DNA of 64,000 bases, from positions 248,001 through 312,000 of the forward strand of contig NZ_JAZGLW010000001.1 of NCBI RefSeq assembly GCF_036409155.1, written 5' to 3'. The stretch's first letter is position 1, and each line of letters starts with the position of its first letter. The stretch is from Mycobacterium sp. 050128 (GTDB lineage: Bacteria; Actinomycetota; Actinomycetes; Mycobacteriales; Mycobacteriaceae). Shown piece after piece: positions 37,456-45,998 of the stretch. The translations under genes were made by a program, and so were the position numbers. Below the pieces are notes generated by a model, which saw only the letters and a program-made list of their open reading frames with translations, did not search any database and was not told where the DNA came from.

Positions 37456-37842
37456 TTATGGGACCCCTAGGGCCGGACCGGCAATTGCCGGAACACCCAT
37501 CGAGACCGCGACGATCATCAGCGTCAACAAAAACCAGCCCGCGCCGTGCCATCCCCACCAGCTGCCCTCGACACGCCAGACCCGGTAGGTGCGCACAAAC
37601 GCCCACAGGCCGCCGGCCAGCAGGATGAGCGGCCCCCCGATGGCCAGCAGGATTCGCTGTGGCGCCCCGCAGGCCGCCGTGTCGACACCCGTTGCCGGAC
37701 AGGTGCTGACCCACAAGGCCGCCATCACGATGAATCCGACTCCGGCGGCAGCCGCCAAGACGGCAAAGCGAATGGCGGCGCGCACCTCGCCGTCTTCGGA
37801 ACCCAGGCGATCACCCCGCGATCGCTCATCTGCTTTCGGCAT
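37456..37842 (-). CDS. Small transmembrane protein of the sigF locus (Rv3289c-like)
   Basis: Protein of 128 residues with a charged N-terminus (about 1-22) and three hydrophobic helices (about 26-45, 66-84, 103-123). A loop after the first helix holds two cysteines (STCPATGVDTAACG) that could form a disulfide outside. The second loop has TYRVWRVEGSWWGWHG. No function is known; it resembles H37Rv Rv3289c, which also sits upstream of usfY. The lat/pcd genes that I recall beyond it in H37Rv are absent here. Confidence 0.75.
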   Translation of the reverse strand: MPKADERSRGDRLGSEDGEVRAAIRFAVLAAAAGVGFIVMAALWVSTCPATGVDTAACGAPQRILLAIGGPLILLAGGLWAFVRTYRVWRVEGSWWGWHGAGWFLLTLMIVAVSMGVPAIAGPALGVP

Positions 37843-38112
37843 TGGCGAACCTCATATCCCGCGCTGACTGCGTTAACTGTTTCGTCCGCAACGAAGGATT
37901 AGTTACAGCTTCATAAGAATTTTCTTTCCGCCCCCGGTTGCGGGTCAAGTACCCCCATCCAGGGCCGCTGACACGCCCCCTACCGCGCGACGGCGGCCCC
38001 CTCGTCGGCGCGATCGAACAGTCACACCGCGAATTACTCCAGCGGGCTGCCCTTGGCTCAAGGTGTGGAGTTCGGATAAACGCAAGCTGAATTGTCTGCC
38101 GGTCTTCGTGAG

Positions 38113-38118
38113 TACTAT
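38113..38118 (+). promoter_or_regulatory. -10 element (TACTAT) for leaderless tetR gene, within an inverted repeat
   Basis: TACTAT is followed by 7 bases and the ATG at 38126. It sits between GTGAG and CTGAC, arms that match as an inverted repeat at 4 of 5 positions and could be the operator for autorepression. Confidence 0.5.
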
Positions 38119-38125
38119 CTGACAC

Positions 38126-38797
38126 ATGCCAACGGCTAGGAGGCGGCTGTCCCCCGAGGATCGGCGCGCCGAACTGCTTGCGTTAGGGGCGGAAGTCTTC
38201 GGGAAGCGGCCCTACGACGAGGTCCGCATCGATGAGATCGCCGAGCGCGCGGGCGTCTCCCGTGCTCTGATGTATCACTACTTCCCCGACAAGCGAGCGT
38301 TTTTCGCCGCGGTCGTCAAGGACGAAGCCGATCGGCTCTACGAGGCCACCAACAAAGAGCCGATGGCCGGGCTGACGATGTTCGAAGAGGCGCGGATGGG
38401 CGTGCTGGCCTACATGGCCTACCACGAGCAGAACCCGGAAGCCGCCTGGGCCGCCTACGTCGGCCTGGGCCGGTCCGACCCGGTTCTGCTGGGCGTCGAG
38501 GACGACGCCAAGAACCGCCAGCTCGAGCACATCATGACCCGCATCCACGAGGTCGTGGCCGCGGTTCCGGGAGCGAAGCTGGCGCCGGATATCGAGCGGG
38601 ACCTGCGAGTGATCCTCAACGGCTGGATCGCGTTCACCTTCGAGCTGTGCCGCCAGCGCATCATGGATCCGACCACCAGTGCCGAGCGCCTTGCCGACTC
38701 GTGTGCGCACACGCTGCTCGACGCGATCACCCGGGTACCCGAGATTCCTGAGGAACTCGCCCACGCGATGGCGACCGCTCGTCATCAACCGCAGTAG
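38126..38797 (+). CDS. TetR/AcrR-family transcriptional regulator (Rv3295-like)
   Basis: Repressor of 223 residues. The N-terminal DNA-binding domain spans about 10-58 (RRAELLALGAEVFG, then IDEIAERAGVSRALMYHYFP), the remainder is the ligand-binding and dimerisation part. The ligand is unknown. It starts leaderless at ATG 38126 and is followed after 34 bases by lhr, which has its own damage-type promoter. It is divergent from the sigF-locus membrane gene over 283 bases. Confidence 0.93.
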   Translation: MPTARRRLSPEDRRAELLALGAEVFGKRPYDEVRIDEIAERAGVSRALMYHYFPDKRAFFAAVVKDEADRLYEATNKEPMAGLTMFEEARMGVLAYMAYHEQNPEAAWAAYVGLGRSDPVLLGVEDDAKNRQLEHIMTRIHEVVAAVPGAKLAPDIERDLRVILNGWIAFTFELCRQRIMDPTTSAERLADSCAHTLLDAITRVPEIPEELAHAMATARHQPQ

Positions 38798-38802
38798 ACA
38801 TT

Positions 38803-38825
38803 TTGTCGGTGCCTGTTGGCACCAT
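38803..38825 (+). promoter_or_regulatory. PafBC (RecA-independent DNA-damage) promoter of lhr
   Basis: TTGTCGGTG (38803-38811), 8 bases, then CACCAT (38820-38825). The LexA-independent damage promoter of mycobacteria is TTGTCRGTG-N8-TANNNT; the first element matches fully, the second has C in place of the first T. Six bases later comes the lhr GTG at 38832, so the message would be leaderless. Confidence 0.7.
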
Positions 38826-38831
38826 GACTAG

Positions 38832-41800
38832 GTGAGCACCGAAGCACTCGAGCGATTCAGCGCGATCACCCGCGAGTGGTTCGACAGCACCTTCCCCGCC
38901 CCGACCGCCGCGCAGGCGGCGGCCTGGGATGCTATTGCCGACGGCAACAACACGCTGGTCATCGCCCCGACCGGATCCGGCAAGACGCTGGCCGCATTCT
39001 TGTGGGCCCTGGACTCCTTGGCCCGCTCCCCCGTCGCGGACGAACGGCCGCGCGGCACGCGCGTGTTGTATGTGTCACCGCTCAAGGCGCTGGCGGTCGA
39101 CGTGGAGCGCAACCTGCGCACGCCGCTGGCCGGGCTGAGGCGAATCGCCGAGCGCCACGGTCTGCCCGCCCCCGACATCATTGTCGGGGTCCGCTCGGGT
39201 GACACCCCGCCGGCGCAGCGCCGCCAGCTGATCAACTCCCCGCCCGACGTGCTGATCACCACCCCCGAGTCGCTGTTTCTGATGCTGACCTCGGCCGCGC
39301 GCGAAACCCTGGCCGGCGTCCAGACGGTGATCGTCGACGAGGTGCACGCGATCGCCGCCGGCAAGCGCGGCGCGCACCTGGCGGTGTCGCTGGAGCGGCT
39401 CCAGGATTTATCACGAGACCTCCGCGAAGGACCACCCGCGCAGCGCATCGGACTGTCGGCGACGGTGCGCCCGCCCGAGGAGCTCGCGCGGTTCCTGTCC
39501 GGGTCCGCCCCGACCACGATCGTGGCTCCCCCGTCGGCCAAGTCGTTCCAGCTCACCGTGCAGGTGCCGGTCCCCGACATGGCCAACCTGACCGACAACA
39601 CCATCTGGCCCGACGTCGAGGCCCGCCTGGTCGACCTGATCGAAGCGCACAGCTCGACCATCGTGTTCGCCAATTCGCGACGGCTGGCCGAACGACTTAC
39701 CGCACGGCTCAACGAGATTCACGCCGAGCGCAGCGGTGTCGACCTGTCGACCCCGGACAATCAAAGGGCCAACCGCAAGGTGCCCGGCGGGGCGCCGGCG
39801 CACATCATGGGCAGCGGTCAGACCTACGGCGCCGATACGTTGCTGGCTCGCGCGCACCACGGTTCGGTCAGCAAGGAGCAGCGCGCGCTGGTCGAAGAGG
39901 ACCTCAAACGCGGGCTGCTCAAGGCCGTCGTCGCCACGTCCAGCCTGGAGCTGGGCATCGACATGGGAGCCGTCGACCTGGTGATCCAGGTGGAGGCGCC
40001 GCCGTCGGTGGCCAGCGGCCTGCAGCGCATCGGACGAGCCGGCCATCAGGTCGGCGAGGTCTCCCAGGGCGTGCTGTTCCCCAAGCACCGCACCGACCTG
40101 ATCAGCTGCGCCGTGACCGTGCAGCGGATGCTGGCCGGGCAGATCGAATCGATGCGGGTGCCGGCCAACCCGCTCGACATCCTGGCCCAACAGACGGTTG
40201 CCGCCGCCGCGCTGGAGCCGCTGGACGCCGACCGGTGGTTCGACACGGTACGCCGCAGCGCGCCGTTCTCGACCCTGCCGCGCAGCGTGTACGAGGCCAC
40301 CCTGGACCTGTTGAGCGGCAAGTACCCGTCCACCGAATTCGCCGAGCTGCGACCGCGGCTGGTGTACGACCGCGACACCGGAACGCTGACCGCCCGGCCC
40401 GGTGCGCAGCGGCTGGCCGTCACGTCCGGCGGCGCGATCCCCGATCGCGGGATGTTCACCGTCTATCTGGCCAGTGAAGCCGAAAAACCTTCGCGGGTAG
40501 GTGAACTCGATGAGGAAATGGTCTACGAGTCGCGACCTGGTGATGTGATCTCGCTGGGGGCGACCAGCTGGCGGATCACCGAGATCACCCACGATCGGGT
40601 GCTGGTGATTCCGGCGCCGGGCCTGCCCGCCCGGCTGCCGTTCTGGCGCGGCGACGACGTGGGCCGCCCCGCCGAACTCGGCGCGGCGCTGGGCGCCTTC
40701 ACCGGCGAACTTGCCGGGCTGAACCGCGAGGAATTCGGAAAGCGTTGCACCGCATTGGGTTTCAATGACTACGCGACCGACAACCTGTGGGTGTTGCTCG
40801 ACGACCAGCGGACCGCCACCGGGACCGTGCCCACCGACACCACCCTGCTGGTCGAACGATTCCGCGACGAGCTCGGCGACTGGCGGGTGATCCTGCACTC
40901 TCCGTACGGGCTGCGCGTGCATGGCCCGCTCGCGCTGGCGGTGGGCCGGCGGCTGGCCGAGCGCTACGGCATCGACGAGAAGCCGACCGCCTCCGACGAC
41001 GGCATCGTCGTGCATCTGCCCGACACCGGGCTCTCCAGCCAAGATGGTGCCCCGCTTGGTGCGGAGCTCTTCGTCTTCGACGCCGACGAAATCGACCCGA
41101 TCGTCACCGCCGAAGTGGGCGGCTCGGCGCTGTTCGCATCCCGCTTCCGGGAATGCGCGGCGCGTGCGCTGCTGCTGCCGCGCCGGCATCCCGGCAAGCG
41201 CTCGCCGCTGTGGCAGCAGCGTCAGCGGGCGGCTCAGCTGCTGGAAGTGGCCCGCAAATACCCGGACTTCCCGATCGTGCTCGAGACCGTCCGGGAATGC
41301 CTGCAGGACGTGTACGACGTCCCGGCGCTGGTCGATTTGATGACGGGTATCGCTAACCGCCGGGTGCGGGTGCTCGAGGCCGAAACACCCAGGCCGTCAC
41401 CGTTCGCCGCCTCGTTGTTGTTCGGCTACGTCGGCGCATTCATGTACGAGGGCGACTCGCCGCTGGCCGAGCGCCGCGCCGCGGCCCTGTCGCTGGACAG
41501 TACGCTGCTGGCGGAGCTGCTCGGACGCGTCGAGCTGCGCGAGCTGCTCGACCCGGACGTCATCGCCGCGACCGGCCGCCAGCTGCAGCATCTGACCGCC
41601 GACCGGGCCGCCCGCGACGCCGAGGCGGTCGCCGACCTGCTGCGGCTGCTGGGCCCTTTGACCGAAGACGAGGTCGCCGCGCGATCCGAGGCCGCCGACG
41701 TGGGCGGCTGGCTGGAAGGTCTGCGCGCCGCCCGGCGCGCGCTGACGGTGTCGTTCGCCGGCCGCAGCTGGTGGGTGGCCATCGAGGACATCGGCCGGCT

Positions 41801-43403
41801 GCGCGACGCGGTCGGCGTGGCCGTCCCGCTGGGCATTCCGGCCACGTTCACCGAACAGGTGGCCGACCCACTCGGCGAGCTGCTGGGCCGCTACGCGCGC
41901 ACCCGCACCCCGTTCACCACGGCCGAGGCCGCCGCCCGCTTCGGGCTGGGGCTGCGGGTGACGGCCGACGTCTTGGGTCGGTTGGCCGACCCAGCAAGGT
42001 CTGCCGGCCGACTGGTGCGTGGCGACTTCGTCGCGTCCGGCGGTGTCGGTGGTGTTGGTGGCGAACAATGGTGTGACGCAGACGTTTTGCGAATACTGCG
42101 ACGGCGTTCGCTGGCGGCGCTGCGCGCTCAGGTCGAGCCGGTCAGCACCGCCGCCTACGGGCGCTTCCTGCCGGCCTGGCATCACCTGGGCGCCGCGAGC
42201 GGCCTGGACGGGCTGATGTCTGTGATCGATCAGCTGGCCGGGGTGCGGATACCGGCGTCGGCGCTCGAGCCGCTGGTGCTGGCGCCGCGCGTGGCCGACT
42301 ATGCCCCGGCGATGCTCGACGAGCTGCTGGCGGCCGGGGAGGTCACCTGGTCGGGCGCCGGGTCGATCTCGGGCAGCGACGGGTGGATCGCGCTGCACGC
42401 CAGCGATTCGGCTCCGCTGACCCTGTCGGCGCCCGACGAGATCGACTTCACCGACACCCATCGCGCGATGCTGGAGACCCTGGCCGGCGGCGGCGCGTAC
42501 TTCTTCCGGCAGCTCGAGCAGGACAAGATCGGCGAAACCGCGCTCAAAGATGCGCTGTGGGAACTGATCTGGGCCGGCTGGATCACCGGCGACACGTTCG
42601 CCCCAGTGCGGGCGTTGCTGACGGGCAGCGGGACCCGCAAGCGTTCGGCCCCGGCGCACCGCACCCGCCGGCCGCCGCGGCTGAGCCGGTACAGCGTCGC
42701 GCATCCCCACTCCCGGACCACCGACCCGACCGTGGCCGGGCGCTGGTCGGCGGTGCCGGCGCCGGAGCCCGATTCCACCCTGCGCGCCCATTACCAAGCC
42801 GAATTGCTGCTCAACCGGCATGGCGTGCTGACCAGAGGCGCCGTGGCGTCGGAAAATGTGCCGGGGGGATTCGCCACGTTGTACAAGGTGCTGAGCACCT
42901 TCGAAGAAGCCGGCCGGTGTCAGCGGGGGTACTTCGTCGAGTCGCTGGGCGGCGCCCAATTCGCCGTCGCCTCGACCGTCGACCGGCTGCGCAGTTACCT
43001 CGACGGGATCGACCCGGAGCGACCCGAATACCGGGCGGTCGTGCTGGCCGCCGCCGACCCGGCCAACCCGTACGGGGCCGCATTGCCCTGGCCCGCAACC
43101 GACGGGCCCCGCCCGGGTCGCAAGGCCGGCGCGCTCGTCGTGCTGGTCGACGGCGGGCTGGCCTGGTTCCTCGAGCGCGGCGGGCGGTCATTGCTGACGT
43201 TCACCGACGATCCCGGCGCCCACCACGCGGCGGCCCAGGGGCTGGCCGACCTGGTCACCGCCCGGCGCGTCGAGTCGATCCTCGTCGAACGCATCAACGG
43301 GGTGCCGGCACTGCAGCCGCTGCCCGGCGGCCCGAGTCCGGTGACCGAGGCCCTGTCGGCAGCGGGCTTCGCGCGCACCCCGCGCGGAATGCGGCTGCGG
43401 TGA
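38832..43403 (+). CDS. lhr: Lhr, large ATP-dependent 3'-5' DNA helicase
   Basis: Superfamily 2 helicase that unwinds DNA and RNA:DNA hybrids with 3'-to-5' polarity, used in mycobacterial DNA repair. The 1523-residue protein has the helicase core in residues 1-450 (Walker A APTGSGKT with Lys51; DEVH at 169-172; GLSATVRPPEELARF; QRIGRAGHQ), followed by the Lhr winged-helix and C-terminal region typical of the long bacterial form. It starts at GTG 38832, exactly positioned behind a PafBC-type promoter. Nei follows after 6 bases, so both repair enzymes are probably expressed together. Confidence 0.96.
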   Translation: MSTEALERFSAITREWFDSTFPAPTAAQAAAWDAIADGNNTLVIAPTGSGKTLAAFLWALDSLARSPVADERPRGTRVLYVSPLKALAVDVERNLRTPLAGLRRIAERHGLPAPDIIVGVRSGDTPPAQRRQLINSPPDVLITTPESLFLMLTSAARETLAGVQTVIVDEVHAIAAGKRGAHLAVSLERLQDLSRDLREGPPAQRIGLSATVRPPEELARFLSGSAPTTIVAPPSAKSFQLTVQVPVPDMANLTDNTIWPDVEARLVDLIEAHSSTIVFANSRRLAERLTARLNEIHAERSGVDLSTPDNQRANRKVPGGAPAHIMGSGQTYGADTLLARAHHGSVSKEQRALVEEDLKRGLLKAVVATSSLELGIDMGAVDLVIQVEAPPSVASGLQRIGRAGHQVGEVSQGVLFPKHRTDLISCAVTVQRMLAGQIESMRVPANPLDILAQQTVAAAALEPLDADRWFDTVRRSAPFSTLPRSVYEATLDLLSGKYPSTEFAELRPRLVYDRDTGTLTARPGAQRLAVTSGGAIPDRGMFTVYLASEAEKPSRVGELDEEMVYESRPGDVISLGATSWRITEITHDRVLVIPAPGLPARLPFWRGDDVGRPAELGAALGAFTGELAGLNREEFGKRCTALGFNDYATDNLWVLLDDQRTATGTVPTDTTLLVERFRDELGDWRVILHSPYGLRVHGPLALAVGRRLAERYGIDEKPTASDDGIVVHLPDTGLSSQDGAPLGAELFVFDADEIDPIVTAEVGGSALFASRFRECAARALLLPRRHPGKRSPLWQQRQRAAQLLEVARKYPDFPIVLETVRECLQDVYDVPALVDLMTGIANRRVRVLEAETPRPSPFAASLLFGYVGAFMYEGDSPLAERRAAALSLDSTLLAELLGRVELRELLDPDVIAATGRQLQHLTADRAARDAEAVADLLRLLGPLTEDEVAARSEAADVGGWLEGLRAARRALTVSFAGRSWWVAIEDIGRLRDAVGVAVPLGIPATFTEQVADPLGELLGRYARTRTPFTTAEAAARFGLGLRVTADVLGRLADPARSAGRLVRGDFVASGGVGGVGGEQWCDADVLRILRRRSLAALRAQVEPVSTAAYGRFLPAWHHLGAASGLDGLMSVIDQLAGVRIPASALEPLVLAPRVADYAPAMLDELLAAGEVTWSGAGSISGSDGWIALHASDSAPLTLSAPDEIDFTDTHRAMLETLAGGGAYFFRQLEQDKIGETALKDALWELIWAGWITGDTFAPVRALLTGSGTRKRSAPAHRTRRPPRLSRYSVAHPHSRTTDPTVAGRWSAVPAPEPDSTLRAHYQAELLLNRHGVLTRGAVASENVPGGFATLYKVLSTFEEAGRCQRGYFVESLGGAQFAVASTVDRLRSYLDGIDPERPEYRAVVLAAADPANPYGAALPWPATDGPRPGRKAGALVVLVDGGLAWFLERGGRSLLTFTDDPGAHHAAAQGLADLVTARRVESILVERINGVPALQPLPGGPSPVTEALSAAGFARTPRGMRLR

Positions 43404-43409
43404 TGACCG

Positions 43410-44165
43410 ATGCCCGAGGGTGACACCGTCTGGCACACCGCGGCCGTGCTGCGCGAGCACCTGGCCGGGCAAACGCTGACCCGTTGCGACGTCCGGGTGC
43501 CGCAATTCGCCACCGTCGACCTCACCGGCACCGTGGTCGACGAGGTGCTCAGCCGTGGCAAGCACCTGTTCATCCGCGCCGGGCGGGCCAGCATTCACTC
43601 ACATCTGAAGATGGACGGCAGTTGGCGAGTCGGGAACCGCCCGGTGCGGACAGACCATCGCGCCCGCATTATTTTGGAAGCCAACGATATTCGTGCTGTC
43701 GGCATCGATCTTGGCGTGCTCGAGATTCTCGACCGTGATCGCGACGGCGAAGCGGTCGCCCATCTGGGGCCCGATCTGCTGGGTCCGGATTGGGATCCCG
43801 ACCTCGCCGCGGCGAACCTGGTCGCAAGTCCGGACCGGCCGCTGGCCGAAGCGTTGCTCGACCAGCGGGTGATGGCCGGGGTGGGCAACGTCTACTGCAA
43901 CGAATTGTGCTTCGTCAGTGGACACTTGCCCACCGCACCCGTCAGCGCGATCGCAGATCCGCGCCGTGTGGTGTCGCGAGCCCGGGACATGCTGTGGGCC
44001 AACCGCTTCCGCTGGAACCGCTGCACCACCGGCGACACCCGGGCGGGCCGGCAGCTGTGGGTCTACGGCCGCGCCGGGCAGAGCTGCCGGCGCTGCGGCA
44101 CGCGCATCAACGTCGACGACACCGCCGAGCGGGTGGCCTACTGGTGCCCGTCGTGTCAGCGCTGA
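43410..44165 (+). CDS. nei: Nei2, Fpg/Nei-family DNA glycosylase (endonuclease VIII-like)
   Basis: Removes oxidised bases and nicks the abasic site. The 251-residue protein starts MPEGDTVW: Pro2 is the catalytic nucleophile and Glu3 its partner. The middle has the helix-two-turn-helix region ([20 protein letters not shown]), and the C-terminus is a four-cysteine zinc finger [20 protein letters not shown] followed by CPSC. The ATG lies 6 bases after the lhr stop. By gene order it is the Rv3297 orthologue. Confidence 0.95.
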   Translation: MPEGDTVWHTAAVLREHLAGQTLTRCDVRVPQFATVDLTGTVVDEVLSRGKHLFIRAGRASIHSHLKMDGSWRVGNRPVRTDHRARIILEANDIRAVGIDLGVLEILDRDRDGEAVAHLGPDLLGPDWDPDLAAANLVASPDRPLAEALLDQRVMAGVGNVYCNELCFVSGHLPTAPVSAIADPRRVVSRARDMLWANRFRWNRCTTGDTRAGRQLWVYGRAGQSCRRCGTRINVDDTAERVAYWCPSCQR

Positions 44166-44247
44166 ATCCCAAACTCCGGAAGAACTCTGGAAACACTTTG
44201 TTTAACCCGGCCGGGAAATCCTGCCGAACAATGCGAATCGGCCACGG

Positions 44248-45165
44248 CTAGTCGCGGGCGTGCGCCAGGAAGAATTGCGCGATCGATTCGGATCCGTCCA
44301 ACACTCGCGTGGTCGGCCCGATCACCGCCTTGGGCAGATACTGCTTGCCGCCCGGCCAGGTGTGCCCGCCGTTGTCGATCTGATACAAGACCACCTCGGT
44401 GGCCGCCGCGCACGCCGTCGATTCGATGCGGTGCACGACGGTGCCGTCGCCGACGTTGGGCAATACCTGGGCCACCGGGTCACCCTGACAGCCGTCGGCC
44501 GAACGCCACTTGTCCACCATGCTTTTGACCGAGATGGAGTGACTCAGCCCACCGCGACCACGGACGTCCCCACCGTTGAAATGCACCAGCGGATCGGCGG
44601 TCCCGTGCGCCTCCCACACCGAAACCGGTTGCGACGGATTACACGCCACCCCCACGCCCAGCGTGCCCGCCACCGGCGCGATCGCCGAAAAAACATCAGC
44701 ACGATCGCAAGCCAGCCGGTTGGACATGAAGCCGCCGTTGGACATTCCGGTGACGAACACGTGCCCCGGCGCGATGTTGTAGTCGTTGCGCAGCTTGTCG
44801 GCCAGCCCCACCAGGAAGCCGACGTCGTCGACATGGCGGCGATCGGCGGGGGAGGCTCCTCGCCCGTCGGCCCAGCTCTTGTCGTAACCGTCGGGGTAAA
44901 CCACCAGCAGCTTGTTGGCGTCGGCGACGGCGTCGAAGTCCGTCAGACCCTTCTGGCCCTTTCCGCTGCCGCCGCCTCCGTGCAGGCTGAGTACCAAACC
45001 GACGGGATCGCCGGGCGGCACATGCATTACGTAGGTGCGGTCCAGGCCGCCGGAACGAAACGTTCCGGCCAGGTCGCGCGGCGTGGCCGCCGATACCTGC
45101 TGCACGCCGCAGCCGACAAGACAGACCGCCAGCAGCGCCAGCGATAGCAATCGTCCATACGGCAT
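44248..45165 (-). CDS. lpqC: LpqC-like lipoprotein, feruloyl esterase/PHB-depolymerase fold
   Basis: Exported lipoprotein of 305 residues. Its signal peptide MPYGRLLSLALLAVCLVGCG ends in the lipobox LVGC with the lipidated Cys19. The mature part is an alpha/beta hydrolase of the poly(3-hydroxybutyrate) depolymerase/feruloyl esterase group: SLHGGGGSGKGQ, the nucleophile GMSNGGFMSN, and the catalytic His in NGGHTWPGG. The ATG at 45165 is chosen over a TTG at 45174 because TAATTT lies 7 bases before it (leaderless). The natural ester substrate is unknown. Confidence 0.92.
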   Translation of the reverse strand: MPYGRLLSLALLAVCLVGCGVQQVSAATPRDLAGTFRSGGLDRTYVMHVPPGDPVGLVLSLHGGGGSGKGQKGLTDFDAVADANKLLVVYPDGYDKSWADGRGASPADRRHVDDVGFLVGLADKLRNDYNIAPGHVFVTGMSNGGFMSNRLACDRADVFSAIAPVAGTLGVGVACNPSQPVSVWEAHGTADPLVHFNGGDVRGRGGLSHSISVKSMVDKWRSADGCQGDPVAQVLPNVGDGTVVHRIESTACAAATEVVLYQIDNGGHTWPGGKQYLPKAVIGPTTRVLDGSESIAQFFLAHARD

Positions 45166-45172
45166 GGGGGCC

Positions 45173-45178
45173 AAATTA
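45173..45178 (-). promoter_or_regulatory. -10 element (TAATTT) for leaderless lpqC
   Basis: TAATTT on the minus strand fits TANNNT and ends 7 bases before the lpqC ATG at 45165. Confidence 0.5.
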
Positions 45179-45308
45179 CCTACCGCAGTGACGGTTCGAT
45201 CACCTCGGGCGGGTGATCGCTATGCCGGCAGCGAAAACAGCCATGTTCAACTTCGGGCCAGACTTGCCCACATTGGCAACGATCGCGATTTGAGCGATGA
45301 TGGGAAAC

Positions 45309-45692
45309 GTGAAAATTGCCAAGCCCGGCCCGGCGAAGATTCCGTCGGGTACCCGACTTGTAGTTGCGATGGCCGTGTCGCTTGGCGTGCTTGGCGCAGG
45401 CTTGGCCCCTGCCGCCCACGCCGACGCGAACGATGACAAATTCATCCAGCTGCTGATTTCCGACGGCATCACCCACGAGTCCGTCCCCGCTGCCATCGCG
45501 GCAGCGCGGAAGGTCTGCGAGTACCTCGCACAGGGGATGACGCCCAACGAAGTCGTCATCGACGTGATGAACAGCAGCAGCCTGCCCGACTACGACGCCG
45601 GCTACTTCGTTGGCGCGGCCATCCGCGCCTACTGCCCGCAGTACAAGCCGCCGCCGGAGCCCGCACCTCCGCCGCCGCCTCCGTCGACCTAA
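45309..45692 (+). CDS. Secreted DUF732-family protein
   Basis: Exported mycobacterial protein of 127 residues, function unknown. A signal peptide ends at AAHA-DAND (about residue 37). The DUF732 domain follows (DDKFIQLLISDGITHESVPA, then KVCEYLAQGMTPNEV and a second Cys in RAYCPQY), with two cysteines that probably pair. The tail is PPPEPAPPPPPPST. The start is uncertain: GTG 45309 has GATGAT, one base off TANNNT, 7 bases upstream; ATG 45297 or 45300 would add 3-4 residues. A hairpin follows the stop. Confidence 0.8.
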   Translation: MKIAKPGPAKIPSGTRLVVAMAVSLGVLGAGLAPAAHADANDDKFIQLLISDGITHESVPAAIAAARKVCEYLAQGMTPNEVVIDVMNSSSLPDYDAGYFVGAAIRAYCPQYKPPPEPAPPPPPPST

Positions 45693-45716
45693 CGGAACGG
45701 CCTCAAACCACCACAA

Positions 45717-45736
45717 AACGGCGAGCCGACGCCGTT
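45717..45736 (+). terminator. Hairpin after the DUF732 gene (AACGGCG-N6-CGCCGTT)
   Basis: A perfect 7-bp stem with a 6-base loop starts 24 bases after the DUF732 stop and ends 55 bases before the next gene. There is no T tract. It probably separates the two transcripts. Confidence 0.55.
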
Positions 45737-45791
45737 GCGCCTCCGTCCGTGCGTACACTTTAACAAAAGGTGAACAAACGGAGGACTAAAA

Positions 45792-45998
45792 ATGATCACG
45801 AAGATAATAATCGGTGGTGCGATCGTTCTGGGTGCCACGGTTGGACTGGCCGCACCTGCCAACGCGGACGTGGTGTTCAACCAATTTTCCTGTACCTGCG
45901 GGGCACCGCCCCCATTCGCCAGCCCACTGGCCGCGGATCGCATTAACCAGGGTATTCACGACGCCTTGACCCGCGTGCTACCTGGCGATAACGGCTAG
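45792..45998 (+). CDS. Small secreted protein, hypothetical
   Basis: Protein of 68 residues. A clear signal peptide (MITKIIIGGAIVLGATVGLA) with cleavage near APANA-DVV leaves about 43 residues with the two-cysteine motif FNQFSCTCGAPPP. Short mycobacterial proteins of this pattern are common and uncharacterised. The start is secure: GGAGGA lies 8 bases before the ATG, and a TACACT -10 lies about 32 bases further up. The last 4 bases overlap the end of the convergent sulfatase gene. Confidence 0.78.
   Translation: MITKIIIGGAIVLGATVGLAAPANADVVFNQFSCTCGAPPPFASPLAADRINQGIHDALTRVLPGDNG

Noticed and set aside
37843..37890. SigF-like GTTA-N13-GGGATA upstream of the Rv3289c-like gene
   Set aside because: The spacer is too short and the -10 has an inserted A compared with GGGTAT, so it is below the standard used for the two SigF promoters reported.
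39411..41189. 592-residue minus-strand frame inside lhr
   Set aside because: It is antisense to the conserved helicase core and lacks any recognisable motif or start signal.
44166..44247. CCCGGCCGGG palindrome between nei and lpqC as a terminator
   Set aside because: The palindrome has no loop bases and no T tract, so a stable hairpin is not expected.
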